Assembly: GCA_937951615.1 (NCBI GenBank)
Contig: CALFBH010000060.1
Coordinates: 1 to 64,000 of the forward strand
Direction: 5' to 3'
From: an uncultured Saprospiraceae bacterium
Lineage (GTDB): Bacteria; Bacteroidota; Bacteroidia; Chitinophagales; Saprospiraceae
Length of the DNA stretch: 64,000 nt
Numbering within the stretch: the stretch's first letter is position 1; the number at the start of each line of letters is the position of its first letter. A program made the position numbers and the translations under genes. Under the pieces are notes generated by a model, which saw only the letters and a list, made by a program, of their open reading frames with translations, had not been told where the DNA came from and searched no databases. Below are positions 43,128 to 53,420 of this stretch, in pieces.

Positions 43128-43736
43128 TTAATTATTATTTGTGATTTATTCACAAATATACAAATAAAAATACCGTAAAGTCAATTTTTATCTTTTTTGC
43201 TACTCAAATAATAGCCCCAGCCACCTATGAAACAATAAATTCACAATTAAATGCCTGGACTCAACTCAACGCCACTTTCAATTTATATAATTGCACCATT
43301 GGCAATATTTTTTTGAATTTGAATTTGACGTTTGGATTTGTATTTCCAATGACCCCACTCGCAATTAAACATGCCAATATTACAGCCCAACAACCAGATA
43401 TGGCATAAAAGACTATACTCGTCTGCCGAAACCGTGTTATCCTTTTCTTAAAATGTAAAGTGGCATCATTATTTCGGGATTGTAGAAAAGTACAAGCAAA
43501 CTGACGCAACCTAAACAGCTTAATGCTCGTTTATTATAAAGCAGTTCCAAAAGAAAATAAGTGACTTTATAAAAAGTCGAGATTAATTAGGACGTTAAAA
43601 TCACGTAAAACTTTTTTTTACAGTGAATACTCCTTAAATTCGTTATGAACTGGAACGAATTTAAGAAAGCACAACAAACAGGGTTGATTCCCTGGAGAAA
43701 TATTTAGGTACAACCGGTTTCGTAAAAGCTATAACC
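43128..43736. other. Intergenic region between the RloAB pair and clpC
   Basis: 609 bp. An 82-codon minus frame (43261-43509) exists but is not supported. 43312-43347 holds one of three copies of an ATTTGAATTTGACGTTTG word. 43633-43665 is a perfect inverted repeat upstream of clpC (see separate entry). Nothing else is recognised. Confidence 0.55.
43633..43665. promoter_or_regulatory. 12-9-12 inverted repeat upstream of clpC (candidate operator)
   Basis: Arms CTTAAATTCGTT (43633-43644) and AACGAATTTAAG (43654-43665) are perfectly complementary with a 9-nt spacer. The 9-nt spacer recalls the CIRCE architecture, but the arm sequence is different. It lies 72 bp before the ATG of clpC and could bind a dimeric repressor, or act as a leader hairpin. 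Confidence 0.5.
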
Positions 43737-46295
43737 ATGAAGAAGAAAGTATCTCCACAGGTAAAGGAAATCATCTCGCAGAGCAAGAAGGAGGCGTTGC
43801 GGTTAGGGCATGATTACATTGGAACAGAACACCTACTGCTCGGCATGATTAATTCTCCGCATGAACTGGCAGTAAGGGTACTCACTTCACTCGGCATCGA
43901 CCTGAGCGAACTGAGAGAAGAAATCGACGAAGGCTCTAGTCGAGGTCAGATGGCAAAGGCTGGTATTGAGTTGGGACAACTTCCACTCAACAGACATGCT
44001 GAAAAGGCATTGAAGACCATGACGCTTGAAGCCCGACTACACAAACATGAAGAAGTATGCCCCGAACACCTTTTATTATCTATTCTCAGACATCCTGAGA
44101 GTACAGCAGCTAAAGTATTAAACAGATTAGACGTGGATTACGAACACTACAAAACAGAAATGGAATTTGTCCGTGATGAAATCAGCGGCGAAGCACCTGG
44201 TCAGGACGACGATTTTGATGATGATGATGAAGGAAGAGCAGGAGGTTTTGGCGGCGGTAGCGGACAGCAACAACAGCGCAAAGGCAATTCCAAATCACGC
44301 ACACCGGTATTAGATAATTTCGGTCGTGATATTACTAAATTATCCGAAGAAGGACGTTTAGATCCGATTATCGGTCGGGAAAACGAAATTGAGCGGGTAT
44401 CTCAGATACTCAGCCGCCGGAAGAAAAACAATCCAATTCTTATTGGAGAACCTGGTGTAGGTAAAACAGCAATTGTGGAAGGACTGGCACTACGTATTAC
44501 GCAGCGCAAAGTCTCCCGTGCTTTATTCGGCAAACGAATTGTTATGCTGGATTTGGCTGCACTGGTTGCTGGCACAAAATATCGCGGACAGTTTGAGGAA
44601 CGCATGAAAGCGATCATGAACGAACTCGAGAAATCGCGGGATGTCATTCTTTTTATTGATGAAATTCATACGATTGTAGGTGCAGGTGGCGCGACGGGTT
44701 CACTGGATGCATCCAATATATTCAAACCCGCTCTTGCAAGAGGCGAACTGCAATGTATCGGTGCTTCTACCTTAGATGAATATCGTCAGCATATTGAAAA
44801 AGATGGCGCACTGGATCGTCGTTTCCAAAAAGTTGTTGTGGATCCGCCTTCGCCTGAAGAAGCCGTTCACATTCTGGAAAATATCAAAAACAAATATGAA
44901 GAGTTCCATAATGTCACCTACGGAGAAGGCTCTATTGAGGCTTGTGTAAAACTCAGTACACGTTATATCACTGACCGTTTTCTGCCAGACAAAGCTATTG
45001 ATGTATTGGATGAAGTAGGTGCAAGAGTTCACCTCAAAAACATTCATGTGCCAAAGCATATTCTGGACTTGGAGACAAAGATTGAGGCACTGAAAGAGCA
45101 AAAAAATCAGGCCGTCAAAAATCAGCAGTATGAAAAAGCAGCTGATCTGCGAGACGACGAATCCAAGTTGGTTCGCCAACTTGAATTTGCCAAAGTGCAG
45201 TGGGAAGAAGAAGCAAAGGTCAAAAGATACCCAGTAAATGAAGAAGATATTGCGGAAGTCGTTGCAATGATGACAGGGATTCCTATGAAACGAGTAGCAC
45301 AGAGCGAAAGCAAACGCCTACTCAATATGGTAGATGACCTGAAAAAATCAGTGATTGGACAAGACGACCCAGTGACCAAAATAACTAAAGCGATTCAGCG
45401 TAACCGTGTGGGCTTAAAAGATCCGAGCAAACCCATTGGTTCGTTTATTTTCCTTGGACCTACAGGAGTTGGTAAAACAGAGCTGGCAAAAGTGCTGGCG
45501 CGTTATCTCTTCGATACAGAAGATGCTCTGGTGCGAATTGATATGAGTGAGTACATGGAGAAATTTTCTGTGAGTCGCCTCATTGGTGCACCTCCAGGCT
45601 ATGTAGGTTATGAAGAAGGTGGTCAGCTGACCGAGCGAGTACGTCGCAAGCCTTATTCTGTCATTCTATTGGATGAAATCGAAAAAGCACACCCAGATGT
45701 TTTCAACATTCTGCTTCAGGTACTTGATGATGGGCAACTGACAGATGGACTTGGACGCAAGGTGGATTTCAAAAACACACTGATTATCATGACGTCGAAT
45801 ATTGGTGTCCGTGATTTGAAAGATTTTGGACAAGGTGTCGGCTTCCAGACTAAAGCCCGCCAAGATGCTGCGAATGATCATTCAAAAAGTGTCATTCAAA
45901 CTGCATTGAAACGTACTTTTTCTCCAGAATTTTTGAACAGAATTGATGATGTTGTTATTTTCAATAGCTTAGAAAAAGAACATATTTTCAAAATTATTGA
46001 CATTGCACTCAGCGACCTGTATAAGCGAATAGAGGAAATGGGCTACGCACTAAAACTGACAGAAAAAGCAAAAGGATTCCTGTCAGAAAAAGGATATGAT
46101 CCTCAATACGGCGCAAGACCACTTCATCGGGCTATTCAGAAATATCTGGAAGATCCACTTGCAGAAATTATTCTGAATGACGAAATCAAAGAAGGGGATA
46201 CGATGAAAGCCGATTTGGCAAAAGACGGGCTGGCATTGGATATTGTTTTGCCAAAACGCAAAAAAGCCAAGCCGGAAAAATCGAACGAAGAATAA
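43737..46295 (+). CDS. clpC: ATP-dependent Clp protease ATP-binding subunit ClpC
   Basis: 852 residues. N-terminal double Clp_N domain ([10 protein letters not shown] and [10 protein letters not shown]). An Asp/Gly-rich linker (about 155-185) is next. AAA-1 has Walker A GEPGVGKT (about 236) and [15 protein letters not shown]; a UVR motif ([14 protein letters not shown], about 462-475) marks ClpC rather than ClpB. AAA-2 has GPTGVGKT (about 573), [11 protein letters not shown] and [14 protein letters not shown]. ClpC unfolds substrates for the ClpP peptidase. No adaptor or clpP is adjacent. A clear intrinsic terminator follows, and an inverted repeat that may be an operator lies upstream. Intact, usual length. 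Confidence 0.97.
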   Translation: MKKKVSPQVKEIISQSKKEALRLGHDYIGTEHLLLGMINSPHELAVRVLTSLGIDLSELREEIDEGSSRGQMAKAGIELGQLPLNRHAEKALKTMTLEARLHKHEEVCPEHLLLSILRHPESTAAKVLNRLDVDYEHYKTEMEFVRDEISGEAPGQDDDFDDDDEGRAGGFGGGSGQQQQRKGNSKSRTPVLDNFGRDITKLSEEGRLDPIIGRENEIERVSQILSRRKKNNPILIGEPGVGKTAIVEGLALRITQRKVSRALFGKRIVMLDLAALVAGTKYRGQFEERMKAIMNELEKSRDVILFIDEIHTIVGAGGATGSLDASNIFKPALARGELQCIGASTLDEYRQHIEKDGALDRRFQKVVVDPPSPEEAVHILENIKNKYEEFHNVTYGEGSIEACVKLSTRYITDRFLPDKAIDVLDEVGARVHLKNIHVPKHILDLETKIEALKEQKNQAVKNQQYEKAADLRDDESKLVRQLEFAKVQWEEEAKVKRYPVNEEDIAEVVAMMTGIPMKRVAQSESKRLLNMVDDLKKSVIGQDDPVTKITKAIQRNRVGLKDPSKPIGSFIFLGPTGVGKTELAKVLARYLFDTEDALVRIDMSEYMEKFSVSRLIGAPPGYVGYEEGGQLTERVRRKPYSVILLDEIEKAHPDVFNILLQVLDDGQLTDGLGRKVDFKNTLIIMTSNIGVRDLKDFGQGVGFQTKARQDAANDHSKSVIQTALKRTFSPEFLNRIDDVVIFNSLEKEHIFKIIDIALSDLYKRIEEMGYALKLTEKAKGFLSEKGYDPQYGARPLHRAIQKYLEDPLAEIILNDEIKEGDTMKADLAKDGLALDIVLPKRKKAKPEKSNEE

Positions 46296-46320
46296 TTGAC
46301 TCAGTCAATTTCACAAATAC

Positions 46321-46356
46321 AAACGGCTCGAAACTATGGTTTCGAGCCGTTTTTTT
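46321..46356 (+). terminator. Intrinsic terminator of clpC
   Basis: A 14-bp perfect stem AAACGGCTCGAAAC (46321-46334) with 46339-46352, loop TATG, running into a T tract to 46356. It begins 25 bp after the clpC stop. Textbook rho-independent structure. Confidence 0.95.
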
Positions 46357-46453
46357 AGTCTTTGTCCTCGACTCCGCTCAGACAACTATATTGCAGTTGG
46401 TTGAGCGAAGCCGAAATCAACTTTCTGCCTAGAGCAGAATAGCAATCACTCCA

Positions 46454-46912
46454 CTAATAACTTTCCAATATCTGCTCGCTGTGTATTTTTGATTTTACTT
46501 TAGTAAACACACGTTCAATCACGCCATTTTCATCAATCACAAAAGTAGTGCGGTGTACACCGTCTGAAATTTTGCCCATAAATTTCTTTGGTCCCCAAAC
46601 CTCATAAGCATTCAGGACTTCACGTTCTGTGTCTGCCAACAACATGAAAGGCAATTCAAATTTACCAATAAAATTCTGGTGCTTTTTTTCTGTATCAGGA
46701 CTGACACCGACGACTTCAAAACCCTTCTTTTTCAGCAAAGTGTAATTATCTCGAAAATTACAAGCTTCATTCGTACAGGTAGGCGTATTGTCTCTCGGAT
46801 AAAAATATAAGACCAGTTTTTTGCCTTTAAAATCAGCAAGACTGACAGTATTTCCATTCTGGTCGGTACTTATAAAATCAGGGGCTTTATCACCCGGCTT
46901 CAATGTTGTCAT
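46454..46912 (-). CDS. bcp: Thioredoxin-dependent thiol peroxidase (Bcp/PrxQ)
   Basis: 152 residues, cytoplasmic. The peroxidatic Cys lies in YFYPRDNTPTCTNEAC (about 47), with the resolving Cys five residues later (C-x4-C), the atypical 2-Cys arrangement of the Bcp/PrxQ branch. GDKAPDF near the N-terminus and the Arg in HRTTFVIDE complete the active site. It reduces hydroperoxides using thioredoxin. It is transcribed convergently with clpC and lies 64 bp downstream of the DUF922-like gene on the same strand, with no obvious terminator between them. Confidence 0.96.
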   Translation of the reverse strand: MTTLKPGDKAPDFISTDQNGNTVSLADFKGKKLVLYFYPRDNTPTCTNEACNFRDNYTLLKKKGFEVVGVSPDTEKKHQNFIGKFELPFMLLADTEREVLNAYEVWGPKKFMGKISDGVHRTTFVIDENGVIERVFTKVKSKIHSEQILESY

Positions 46913-46975
46913 TATTCAATATTTATGTTGTTTGTATGCCGGTATTAACATCACAAACACTGAATTGTTTCAAGA

Positions 46976-47512
46976 CTAATGATGATGTAAAGTCAATTCC
47001 AAAGCAATTCGATATTCCCAGGCTTTCTGTTCATCTTTCTTATTACTATACTTCGTAGAAACGTCATAATCAATTTGTTCTTTTTCCCAGCCTGCCAATA
47101 AATTGTCCACAAATTCATTGAATCTTTTTTCTTCTCCACACAAGAAAATTTCCTGGCTCAAAGCCTCCGAAAGTTTCCTCGCATACAACTCAGTAATGTC
47201 AAAATGTATTTGCTCATGTTGCAAATGGTGTGCTGTACGAGCTTCCTTTTTCACCCAGGAAGCACTTTTATCAAAATAAGCCTTTACATCATGCGATAAT
47301 ATACCTTCATGACATTCTGTGTGCTGCATAATGCCGGAAGCTGTCAGCGCAACAATGTGAGGATTAGCATAGTCTGGCTGACCTCTAAAATCAGCTAAAT
47401 CTAATTTATCATTTTTATTCCACAAAATGATTTCATCTGTATGATACATTGAATTGGTAAATAACATCACCGAAAATAATGCAATGAGACTGGGAACATA
47501 TTTGGCCTTCAT
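46976..47512 (-). CDS. DUF922-like secreted zincin
   Basis: 178 residues with a hydrophobic N-terminus (about 5-20, LIALFSVMLFTNS) that may be a signal peptide or anchor. HLQHEQIHFDITELYAR contains the zincin HExxH as His99-Glu100-Gln-Ile-His103, and the following helix with ITELYAR is typical of the DUF922 group in Bacteroidota. ILWNKNDKLDLADFRG near the N-terminus is the second family block. It is probably a small extracytoplasmic metallopeptidase, but no substrate is known. A 481-bp gap separates it from the divergent giant adhesin gene. Confidence 0.7.
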   Translation of the reverse strand: MKAKYVPSLIALFSVMLFTNSMYHTDEIILWNKNDKLDLADFRGQPDYANPHIVALTASGIMQHTECHEGILSHDVKAYFDKSASWVKKEARTAHHLQHEQIHFDITELYARKLSEALSQEIFLCGEEKRFNEFVDNLLAGWEKEQIDYDVSTKYSNKKDEQKAWEYRIALELTLHHH

Positions 47513-47993
47513 ATTTCTTCTTTTTTATAATAAAGTAATTATCACTTCACTATATAGATAATATACGCAATACTGCGTTTAGGCGAGTCATTTGGCAAGT
47601 AGAGTCTTTTTCAACTGATACTCCTTGGTTTTAATATTTAAACGAGAAAATATTCTGCATGTTGCACACAAATAACTTATAATTCTGTTAAGAGCCGACA
47701 GCTCCCCCTTTCAGATGTACTTTTTTGCACCTATTCCTTACATTTAACGTCATAAAGGCAACAAACCAAAATTCTCCTGCTGTAAGCATCTATATTCACC
47801 TCTGATGCAACCAATTGTTTTTATAAATCGACACCATTAACAGTATTTTATCCTGTCACATTTTTTGATTTTTCAGGCTAATTATATTAACCTATTTTAG
47901 CATATATTGTATGTTAAGAAAATCATTATAAAGTATTGAAAAGTAAAGATTTTGAAAAGTGATCAATTGACACCATAGTAAAAGGATAAACTA
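47513..47993. other. Divergent intergenic region before the giant adhesin gene
   Basis: 481 bp, AT-rich, no gene seen. It must contain promoters for both flanking genes. No confident -33/-7 pair and no hairpin beyond weak AT-rich ones were found. Confidence 0.45.
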
Positions 47994-50900
47994 ATGAAAA
48001 AGGCTTATAATCTAATAAATCGGAAACACCTGCTTGTTATACTCCTGTTTATATTAACAGGGATAAATTTTGCATACAGTCAGTCCGGAAAAATCATTAT
48101 AAATGAGATTAATTATCGCTCGATTGCTCTACAGCAAAACATAGATTTCATCGAATTGTATAATGCTGATGTTGTATCTGTTGATTTGACTGGCTGGCAA
48201 CTTACAGGTGGAATTAGCTATCAACTCCCGGCAGGTACGATAATAAACGCTGGCGATTACCTTGTCATTGCTGCCGACCCCGACACCTGTCAATCCATGT
48301 TTGGCTTTAGCGGTGCTTTAGGCCCTTATACTGGAAATTTAAGTGGCGATGGAGAAGACATACAACTAAGGGACCAGACTTTCTGCGAGATTGACAAAGT
48401 AGATTATGATGGCTGGCAGGAATGGCCCGGAGTAAGATTTAATGACTATACTACACAGGTTTATAACTCAACGACGGGTTTGTATGATGATATTCGTACA
48501 AAAGTATCTACTTCCATTCAAAAAATAAACCCTGATTTACCCAGTCAGCATGGTGGAAGTTGGAGTGCTGATATACCTAGCCCAAAAGCTGCAAATACTG
48601 GAGTATATCTTGCAAATATGAATGACATCCCCATTATAAAAAGTATTTCGAAAACACCTGATAACCCAGTGTCAGGACAAGATGTACGGATAAAAGCAGA
48701 TTTGACTAATATTGATGCTTTAAGCGGTACTTTATCAGTTGATCTGGAATATCAGATCGTTGATCCAGGCAGCTATATACACAAAGCAGATGTTGCTTAT
48801 GCCAATAATTGGACTCTTATTCCCATGTTGGACGATGGCATTGGAGCGGATTCTACTGCCAATAATGACATTTATACTGCCGCTATTCCTGCTAACGTAC
48901 AAGTACACAGAAGGCTGATTCGGTATCGGGTAAAAGTATCTACTTCGACAGGTTATAACAGTATCTATCCCGACCAAAATCACAGAGAAAGTAATTATGC
49001 TTATTATGTATATGATGGCTATCCACTGGTCGGCAGTTATGATATAAACACATTGACTCCCATGCAGGAAATTACAGTTATCACCGGAGATACGACAGCT
49101 AATAAATACATTGGTCCTGGTACAGGTATAGACAATACTGGACAATATACAGGCTATGATTATCTCGGCGAAGGTACATTAGTCTATAATGGTAAGGTAT
49201 ATGACCATGTCCGTTTTCGCCCTCGTGGAAGAACAGGTGGACGGGCTGCAAGACATAAGCCTGGGATTAAGTTTGACATGAACGCTGAACACACGTTTGC
49301 TCCACTCGATGACTGCGGAAATGAATATAAAGAAAAACGGGGAAAACTAGTGTTATCTGGTACTTACGTTAATGATGTAACCACACATGGACTTACAGAG
49401 TCTCTAATTCATAAAGTACTGCAATTGACGGGCGGAATGGAGAGAGGAACAGATTATACCCAACTGAGAATTGTAGATGAAAGCGCAGAAGCACAGGATT
49501 TTTGGGGTGTATTTTTAATCGTTGAGGCTTATGACGGTGACTACCTCAAAGAACATGATTATGTAGATGGGAATATATGGCGATATAAAGATTATCGACT
49601 GAGCCATCAGGGGGATTTTCCAAATTCAGGTAACATTGCGCAATGGGCAAGCGATATGACAAAAGTCGATTGGGATTTGTTATTGGCGGATAAAATTGCC
49701 AACCAATTTTTGGGCAATGGAGCCAACAACTACGAAGGAAAGCACAGCCAACGCAACTATTATAACCCCGAGACTGGAAACTGGCATATATGGTACGGGG
49801 ATTATGACACTACCTTCGGTATGTCTTACGATGATGGCACCTACCATCCTAGAAGTAACTCTAATCCTATTCAGATCACAAAAATGGTCCAGGACATTTC
49901 CAGCATGGAAAGAGAATACGAAAACACTATGCGTTCTGCTTACGACCTCCTTTTCAATCAGGAGCAAGCAGACTTCCTTGTAGATATGGAATCGGCTAAA
50001 ACATACAATCCCACTGCTGCTTACGACTGGACAACCTTAGACAACTACCGGTGGAACCAGACCTACGATCTGGGGAATGTAGATGCGCACATCAATTGGT
50101 ATAAAACCTGGTTTCAGGATAGAGGAATTTTTTTATTAAATAATGCAAGCTCTGGATTTAAAAACATTGGTATTCCTGATAAGCCAGTCATCAGTTTCAC
50201 TGGAACAAGTGCATTAGATGATTTAACTTTTAGCAATTCTGCTTTTACTGATCCACAGACCACCGGAACTTTTACTGCTTTAGAATGGCGCGTAGGCGAA
50301 TGGAGCGACCCCGCAAACCCTGTTTATCAAAGTATTTGTGAACCTAAATACGAAATACAAACCGTTTGGAAAAGTGGCGAAATCACTTCGTTCTCAAACA
50401 ACTTTACCATTCCAGGTACAGCGCAATTAGAGCCAGGGCGAACTTATAAAGTAAGGGTTAGGTATAAAGATAATACAAACAAATGGAGTCATTGGTCAGA
50501 CGCTATTCAGATTGTTCCTACACCCGCCAATAACAATACCGCACCTGCACTCGTCATCAATGAAATCATGTACAATCCGGGAGAAAAATGCGGAAGTGAA
50601 TTTGTCGAAATAAAAAATACAGACGCTGGCACAGTTCCATTAGATGGACTTGTTTTTACAAATGGAATAAAATATAATTTCCCAGCAGGAACGACCATCG
50701 CGCCAGGCGGTTTTATAGTCATTGCAAAAGATAGTATTGCTTTTTATCAGAAATATGGCTTCTACCCTTTCGGTGACTATTCGGGTTCTTTAAATAATAA
50801 CGGGGAAAAAATAGAGCTTCGTGGATTGTACAACAGATTGATTGACTCCCTGACCTATAACAGCAAAAACCCTTGGGATGAAATGCCTGATGGCGGAAAT

Positions 50901-53342
50901 CGTTCTCTGGAGTTGCTGAGTACGACCTTTGACAATGCTGCCCCCTTAAATTGGTTCCGTTCAGATGACGAATGTGGCACACCAGGTAGTGAAAACAGCC
51001 GGATTTGCAGTGCCGGTGCAGCACCTATAGTCATCAATGAGATCAATTATAACGCACCCAATTCACCTGATGCAGGAGACTGGGTAGAACTCCATAATAC
51101 AACTCCAAATGCAATAGACATTTCAGACTGGGAGTTTTATGATAATGGTAATCAATACATCATTCCGCAAGGAACAGTCATGCAGCCCGACGACTTTTTG
51201 ATATTGGTACAAAATGATACCTTGTTTACCGCAGTATTTCCACACGTCACAGATTATGTCAGCAATTTTGAGTTCAATCTGTCAGGTGGAGGAGAGCGTA
51301 TCTCTTTGTTTGATGAAAATAAATGCCTGTCCGACTATGTCGTATATGATGATGATATGCCCTGGGATACTATCCCTGATGGCAATGGACCGAGCTTATC
51401 ATTAATTACACCAAATTCTGATAATGCAGACCCTGCATCCTGGGAAAGTTCTTCCAATATCAGTTCCGTTAATGGCACCCCCGGACGACCAAATGAACCT
51501 TGCCTTGTGCAGGAAATTGTAGCTCCTGACACACTATGTATCGGTGATCCAATAACACTTGCCCCTAATATCCTAAACAATGAAGTTCAATATAGCTGGT
51601 TTTTATCTGGCGCATCCACTCCTGCTGCAAATACTGAATCTGTTACCGTTTCCTGGTCAGGATTGGGTACATACAATATCCAGTTAGTTGCACAATATTA
51701 CGAATGCACCAAAATTTATACTCGGCAAATTGTCATTATTAGTTGTAATACAGCCCCTATTCTTACAAGCGATAATTACACAGTTGCAGAAGATAATGTG
51801 CTGGACAATGGTTTTAGCCTTTTGAGCAATGACGCTTCTGACCCTGAAGGTGACAATATAACGGTCAGCTCAACACCTATAAGCCCTCCTGCTAATGGTA
51901 GCGTCACGCTCAATCCTGATGGTACATTCTCCTACACACCTAATCAAAATTTTAATGGTGGTGATACTTTTGAATATGAAGTATGTGATGATGGATTTCC
52001 AATGGCATGCAATACAGAAATGGTTTATATCACAGTGACACCTGTCAATGATGAACCAACACCTGTAGATGACACTGGCGTAGTCCAAGAAGATGCTTCC
52101 ATTTCGGGCAATTTAAAAAATAATGACACGGATCCTGATGGTGACAATTTTGTGCTAACATCAACTCCTATCACTCAGCCTGCTAATGGTAGTCTTTTCA
52201 TTCTATCCAGCGGTTTTTATGCCTACACTCCAAATCCCGATTTTAATGGAACAGATAGTTTTGAGTATGAAATATGTGACGATGGCAACCCTGTTTTATG
52301 CGCTATTGCAACCGTAAACATTACTATAAATCCAGTCAATGACGCTCCCACAGCAGTCGCAGATGCACTGTACACAACAACAGATTCTATTCTAATAGCT
52401 AATGTATTAACCAATGACTCTGATATAGACGGGGATATGCTTAGCGCAAATACGACTATCGTCAGCAACCCTGTAAATGGAACAGTCAGTATACAAGCCA
52501 ATGGCGATATCACTTATCAGTCCAATTCTGGTTATAGTGGCATCGATGCTTTTGATTATGAAGTCTGCGACCCAAGTGGATTATGCAGCACAACAACAGT
52601 AACGGTCATTATAGAACCTGGTTGTATTGACATCCAACTCTCTGCATGGCTGGAAGGTCCTTATAATGAAAGTATTTTTGAAATGGATAATGAGTTGAAT
52701 AGCCTACGTGGTATTCTACCCGGACAAACACCTTTCAGTTATCTCGCAGCACCCACACCAGCCGGACAACCATATAATGCAGCACCTTGGGATTATACAG
52801 GTACAGAAGGAGCAGGATGGACAGATGCTAATTATACTGGCGATGAAGTCGATTGGTTATTGGTTTCTTTCCGTACAGGTATTGAAAAAAATACAGAAAT
52901 TGCTCAAACGGCTGCTTTACTCAACAAAGACGGGAGTATTTATTTCCCCGACCGCTGTGTACTCACAGGCGATGTTTCTGGTCCATTGTATATCGTAATA
53001 GAACACCGAAACCACCTTGGTATTATGTCCCCTACACCAGTCAGTATGGTCAATCACGTCTTAATCTATGACTTCAGAACAGGAGACAGTTATAAAGACG
53101 CCACCAGCTACGGGCAAAAACAGTTATCTACTGGCGAATGGGCAATGTTTGCAGGAGACGGCGACCAATCTGATTTTCCAAGTTACGACATACAAGGAAC
53201 AGATAAAGCATTATGGCTTAATGATAATGGCGTTTTTCAACAATACCTCATTCCAGATTATGACTTGAACGGAGACGTCAATGGAGCAGATAAAGTCCTC
53301 TGGGATGTCAATAACGGAATATCCTCCAGAGTACCCAAGTAA
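47994..53342 (+). CDS. Giant surface protein: lamin-tail, CotH-kinase-like and tandem-95 domains with adhesin tail
   Basis: 1782 residues, signal peptide about 1-29 (ends AYS/QS). A lamin-tail domain (about 32-150, INEINYRSI...DFIELYN) and an Ig-like region (about 205-345) are followed by a CotH-like kinase region (about 395-720) with VRFRPRGRTGG and WYGDYDTTFGM. Two more lamin-tail domains start at about 851 (INEIMYNPG) and 1009 (INEINYNAP). A PKD-like segment (about 1175-1250) precedes three tandem-95/cadherin-like repeats (from about 1251, with SNDASDPEGD, NNDTDPDGD and TNDSDIDGD calcium loops). From about 1542 there is the Saprospiraceae-type tail (IQLSAWLEGPYN, IEHRNHLGIMSP, MFAGDGDQSD) ending with a dockerin-like DYDLNGDVNGADK and SSRVPK. 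It is a cell-surface or secreted protein; any kinase activity is conjecture. Confidence 0.85.
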   Translation: MKKAYNLINRKHLLVILLFILTGINFAYSQSGKIIINEINYRSIALQQNIDFIELYNADVVSVDLTGWQLTGGISYQLPAGTIINAGDYLVIAADPDTCQSMFGFSGALGPYTGNLSGDGEDIQLRDQTFCEIDKVDYDGWQEWPGVRFNDYTTQVYNSTTGLYDDIRTKVSTSIQKINPDLPSQHGGSWSADIPSPKAANTGVYLANMNDIPIIKSISKTPDNPVSGQDVRIKADLTNIDALSGTLSVDLEYQIVDPGSYIHKADVAYANNWTLIPMLDDGIGADSTANNDIYTAAIPANVQVHRRLIRYRVKVSTSTGYNSIYPDQNHRESNYAYYVYDGYPLVGSYDINTLTPMQEITVITGDTTANKYIGPGTGIDNTGQYTGYDYLGEGTLVYNGKVYDHVRFRPRGRTGGRAARHKPGIKFDMNAEHTFAPLDDCGNEYKEKRGKLVLSGTYVNDVTTHGLTESLIHKVLQLTGGMERGTDYTQLRIVDESAEAQDFWGVFLIVEAYDGDYLKEHDYVDGNIWRYKDYRLSHQGDFPNSGNIAQWASDMTKVDWDLLLADKIANQFLGNGANNYEGKHSQRNYYNPETGNWHIWYGDYDTTFGMSYDDGTYHPRSNSNPIQITKMVQDISSMEREYENTMRSAYDLLFNQEQADFLVDMESAKTYNPTAAYDWTTLDNYRWNQTYDLGNVDAHINWYKTWFQDRGIFLLNNASSGFKNIGIPDKPVISFTGTSALDDLTFSNSAFTDPQTTGTFTALEWRVGEWSDPANPVYQSICEPKYEIQTVWKSGEITSFSNNFTIPGTAQLEPGRTYKVRVRYKDNTNKWSHWSDAIQIVPTPANNNTAPALVINEIMYNPGEKCGSEFVEIKNTDAGTVPLDGLVFTNGIKYNFPAGTTIAPGGFIVIAKDSIAFYQKYGFYPFGDYSGSLNNNGEKIELRGLYNRLIDSLTYNSKNPWDEMPDGGNRSLELLSTTFDNAAPLNWFRSDDECGTPGSENSRICSAGAAPIVINEINYNAPNSPDAGDWVELHNTTPNAIDISDWEFYDNGNQYIIPQGTVMQPDDFLILVQNDTLFTAVFPHVTDYVSNFEFNLSGGGERISLFDENKCLSDYVVYDDDMPWDTIPDGNGPSLSLITPNSDNADPASWESSSNISSVNGTPGRPNEPCLVQEIVAPDTLCIGDPITLAPNILNNEVQYSWFLSGASTPAANTESVTVSWSGLGTYNIQLVAQYYECTKIYTRQIVIISCNTAPILTSDNYTVAEDNVLDNGFSLLSNDASDPEGDNITVSSTPISPPANGSVTLNPDGTFSYTPNQNFNGGDTFEYEVCDDGFPMACNTEMVYITVTPVNDEPTPVDDTGVVQEDASISGNLKNNDTDPDGDNFVLTSTPITQPANGSLFILSSGFYAYTPNPDFNGTDSFEYEICDDGNPVLCAIATVNITINPVNDAPTAVADALYTTTDSILIANVLTNDSDIDGDMLSANTTIVSNPVNGTVSIQANGDITYQSNSGYSGIDAFDYEVCDPSGLCSTTTVTVIIEPGCIDIQLSAWLEGPYNESIFEMDNELNSLRGILPGQTPFSYLAAPTPAGQPYNAAPWDYTGTEGAGWTDANYTGDEVDWLLVSFRTGIEKNTEIAQTAALLNKDGSIYFPDRCVLTGDVSGPLYIVIEHRNHLGIMSPTPVSMVNHVLIYDFRTGDSYKDATSYGQKQLSTGEWAMFAGDGDQSDFPSYDIQGTDKALWLNDNGVFQQYLIPDYDLNGDVNGADKVLWDVNNGISSRVPK

Positions 53343-53376
53343 AGCAGGCATTCTGCCTGTAAAAGAAAAACAACAC

Positions 53377-53420
53377 CGTCCAGAGTAGGGTAAATTCATG
53401 AATTTACCCTACTCTGGACG
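53377..53420. terminator. 44-bp perfect palindrome between convergent genes
   Basis: CGTCCAGAGTAGGGTAAATT is followed by its exact complement with no unpaired loop (centre CATG). It lies between the giant adhesin (stop 53342) and the alkyltransferase-like gene, whose last codons and TAG stop (53409-53411) are inside the right arm. Probably a bidirectional 3'-end structure, though a T tract is missing. Confidence 0.85.

Noticed and set aside
43261-43509. 82-codon minus-strand frame with one hydrophobic stretch
   Set aside because: It runs through a dispersed intergenic word repeat (43312-43347), has no recognisable family and no credible start signal. A small membrane protein cannot be fully excluded.
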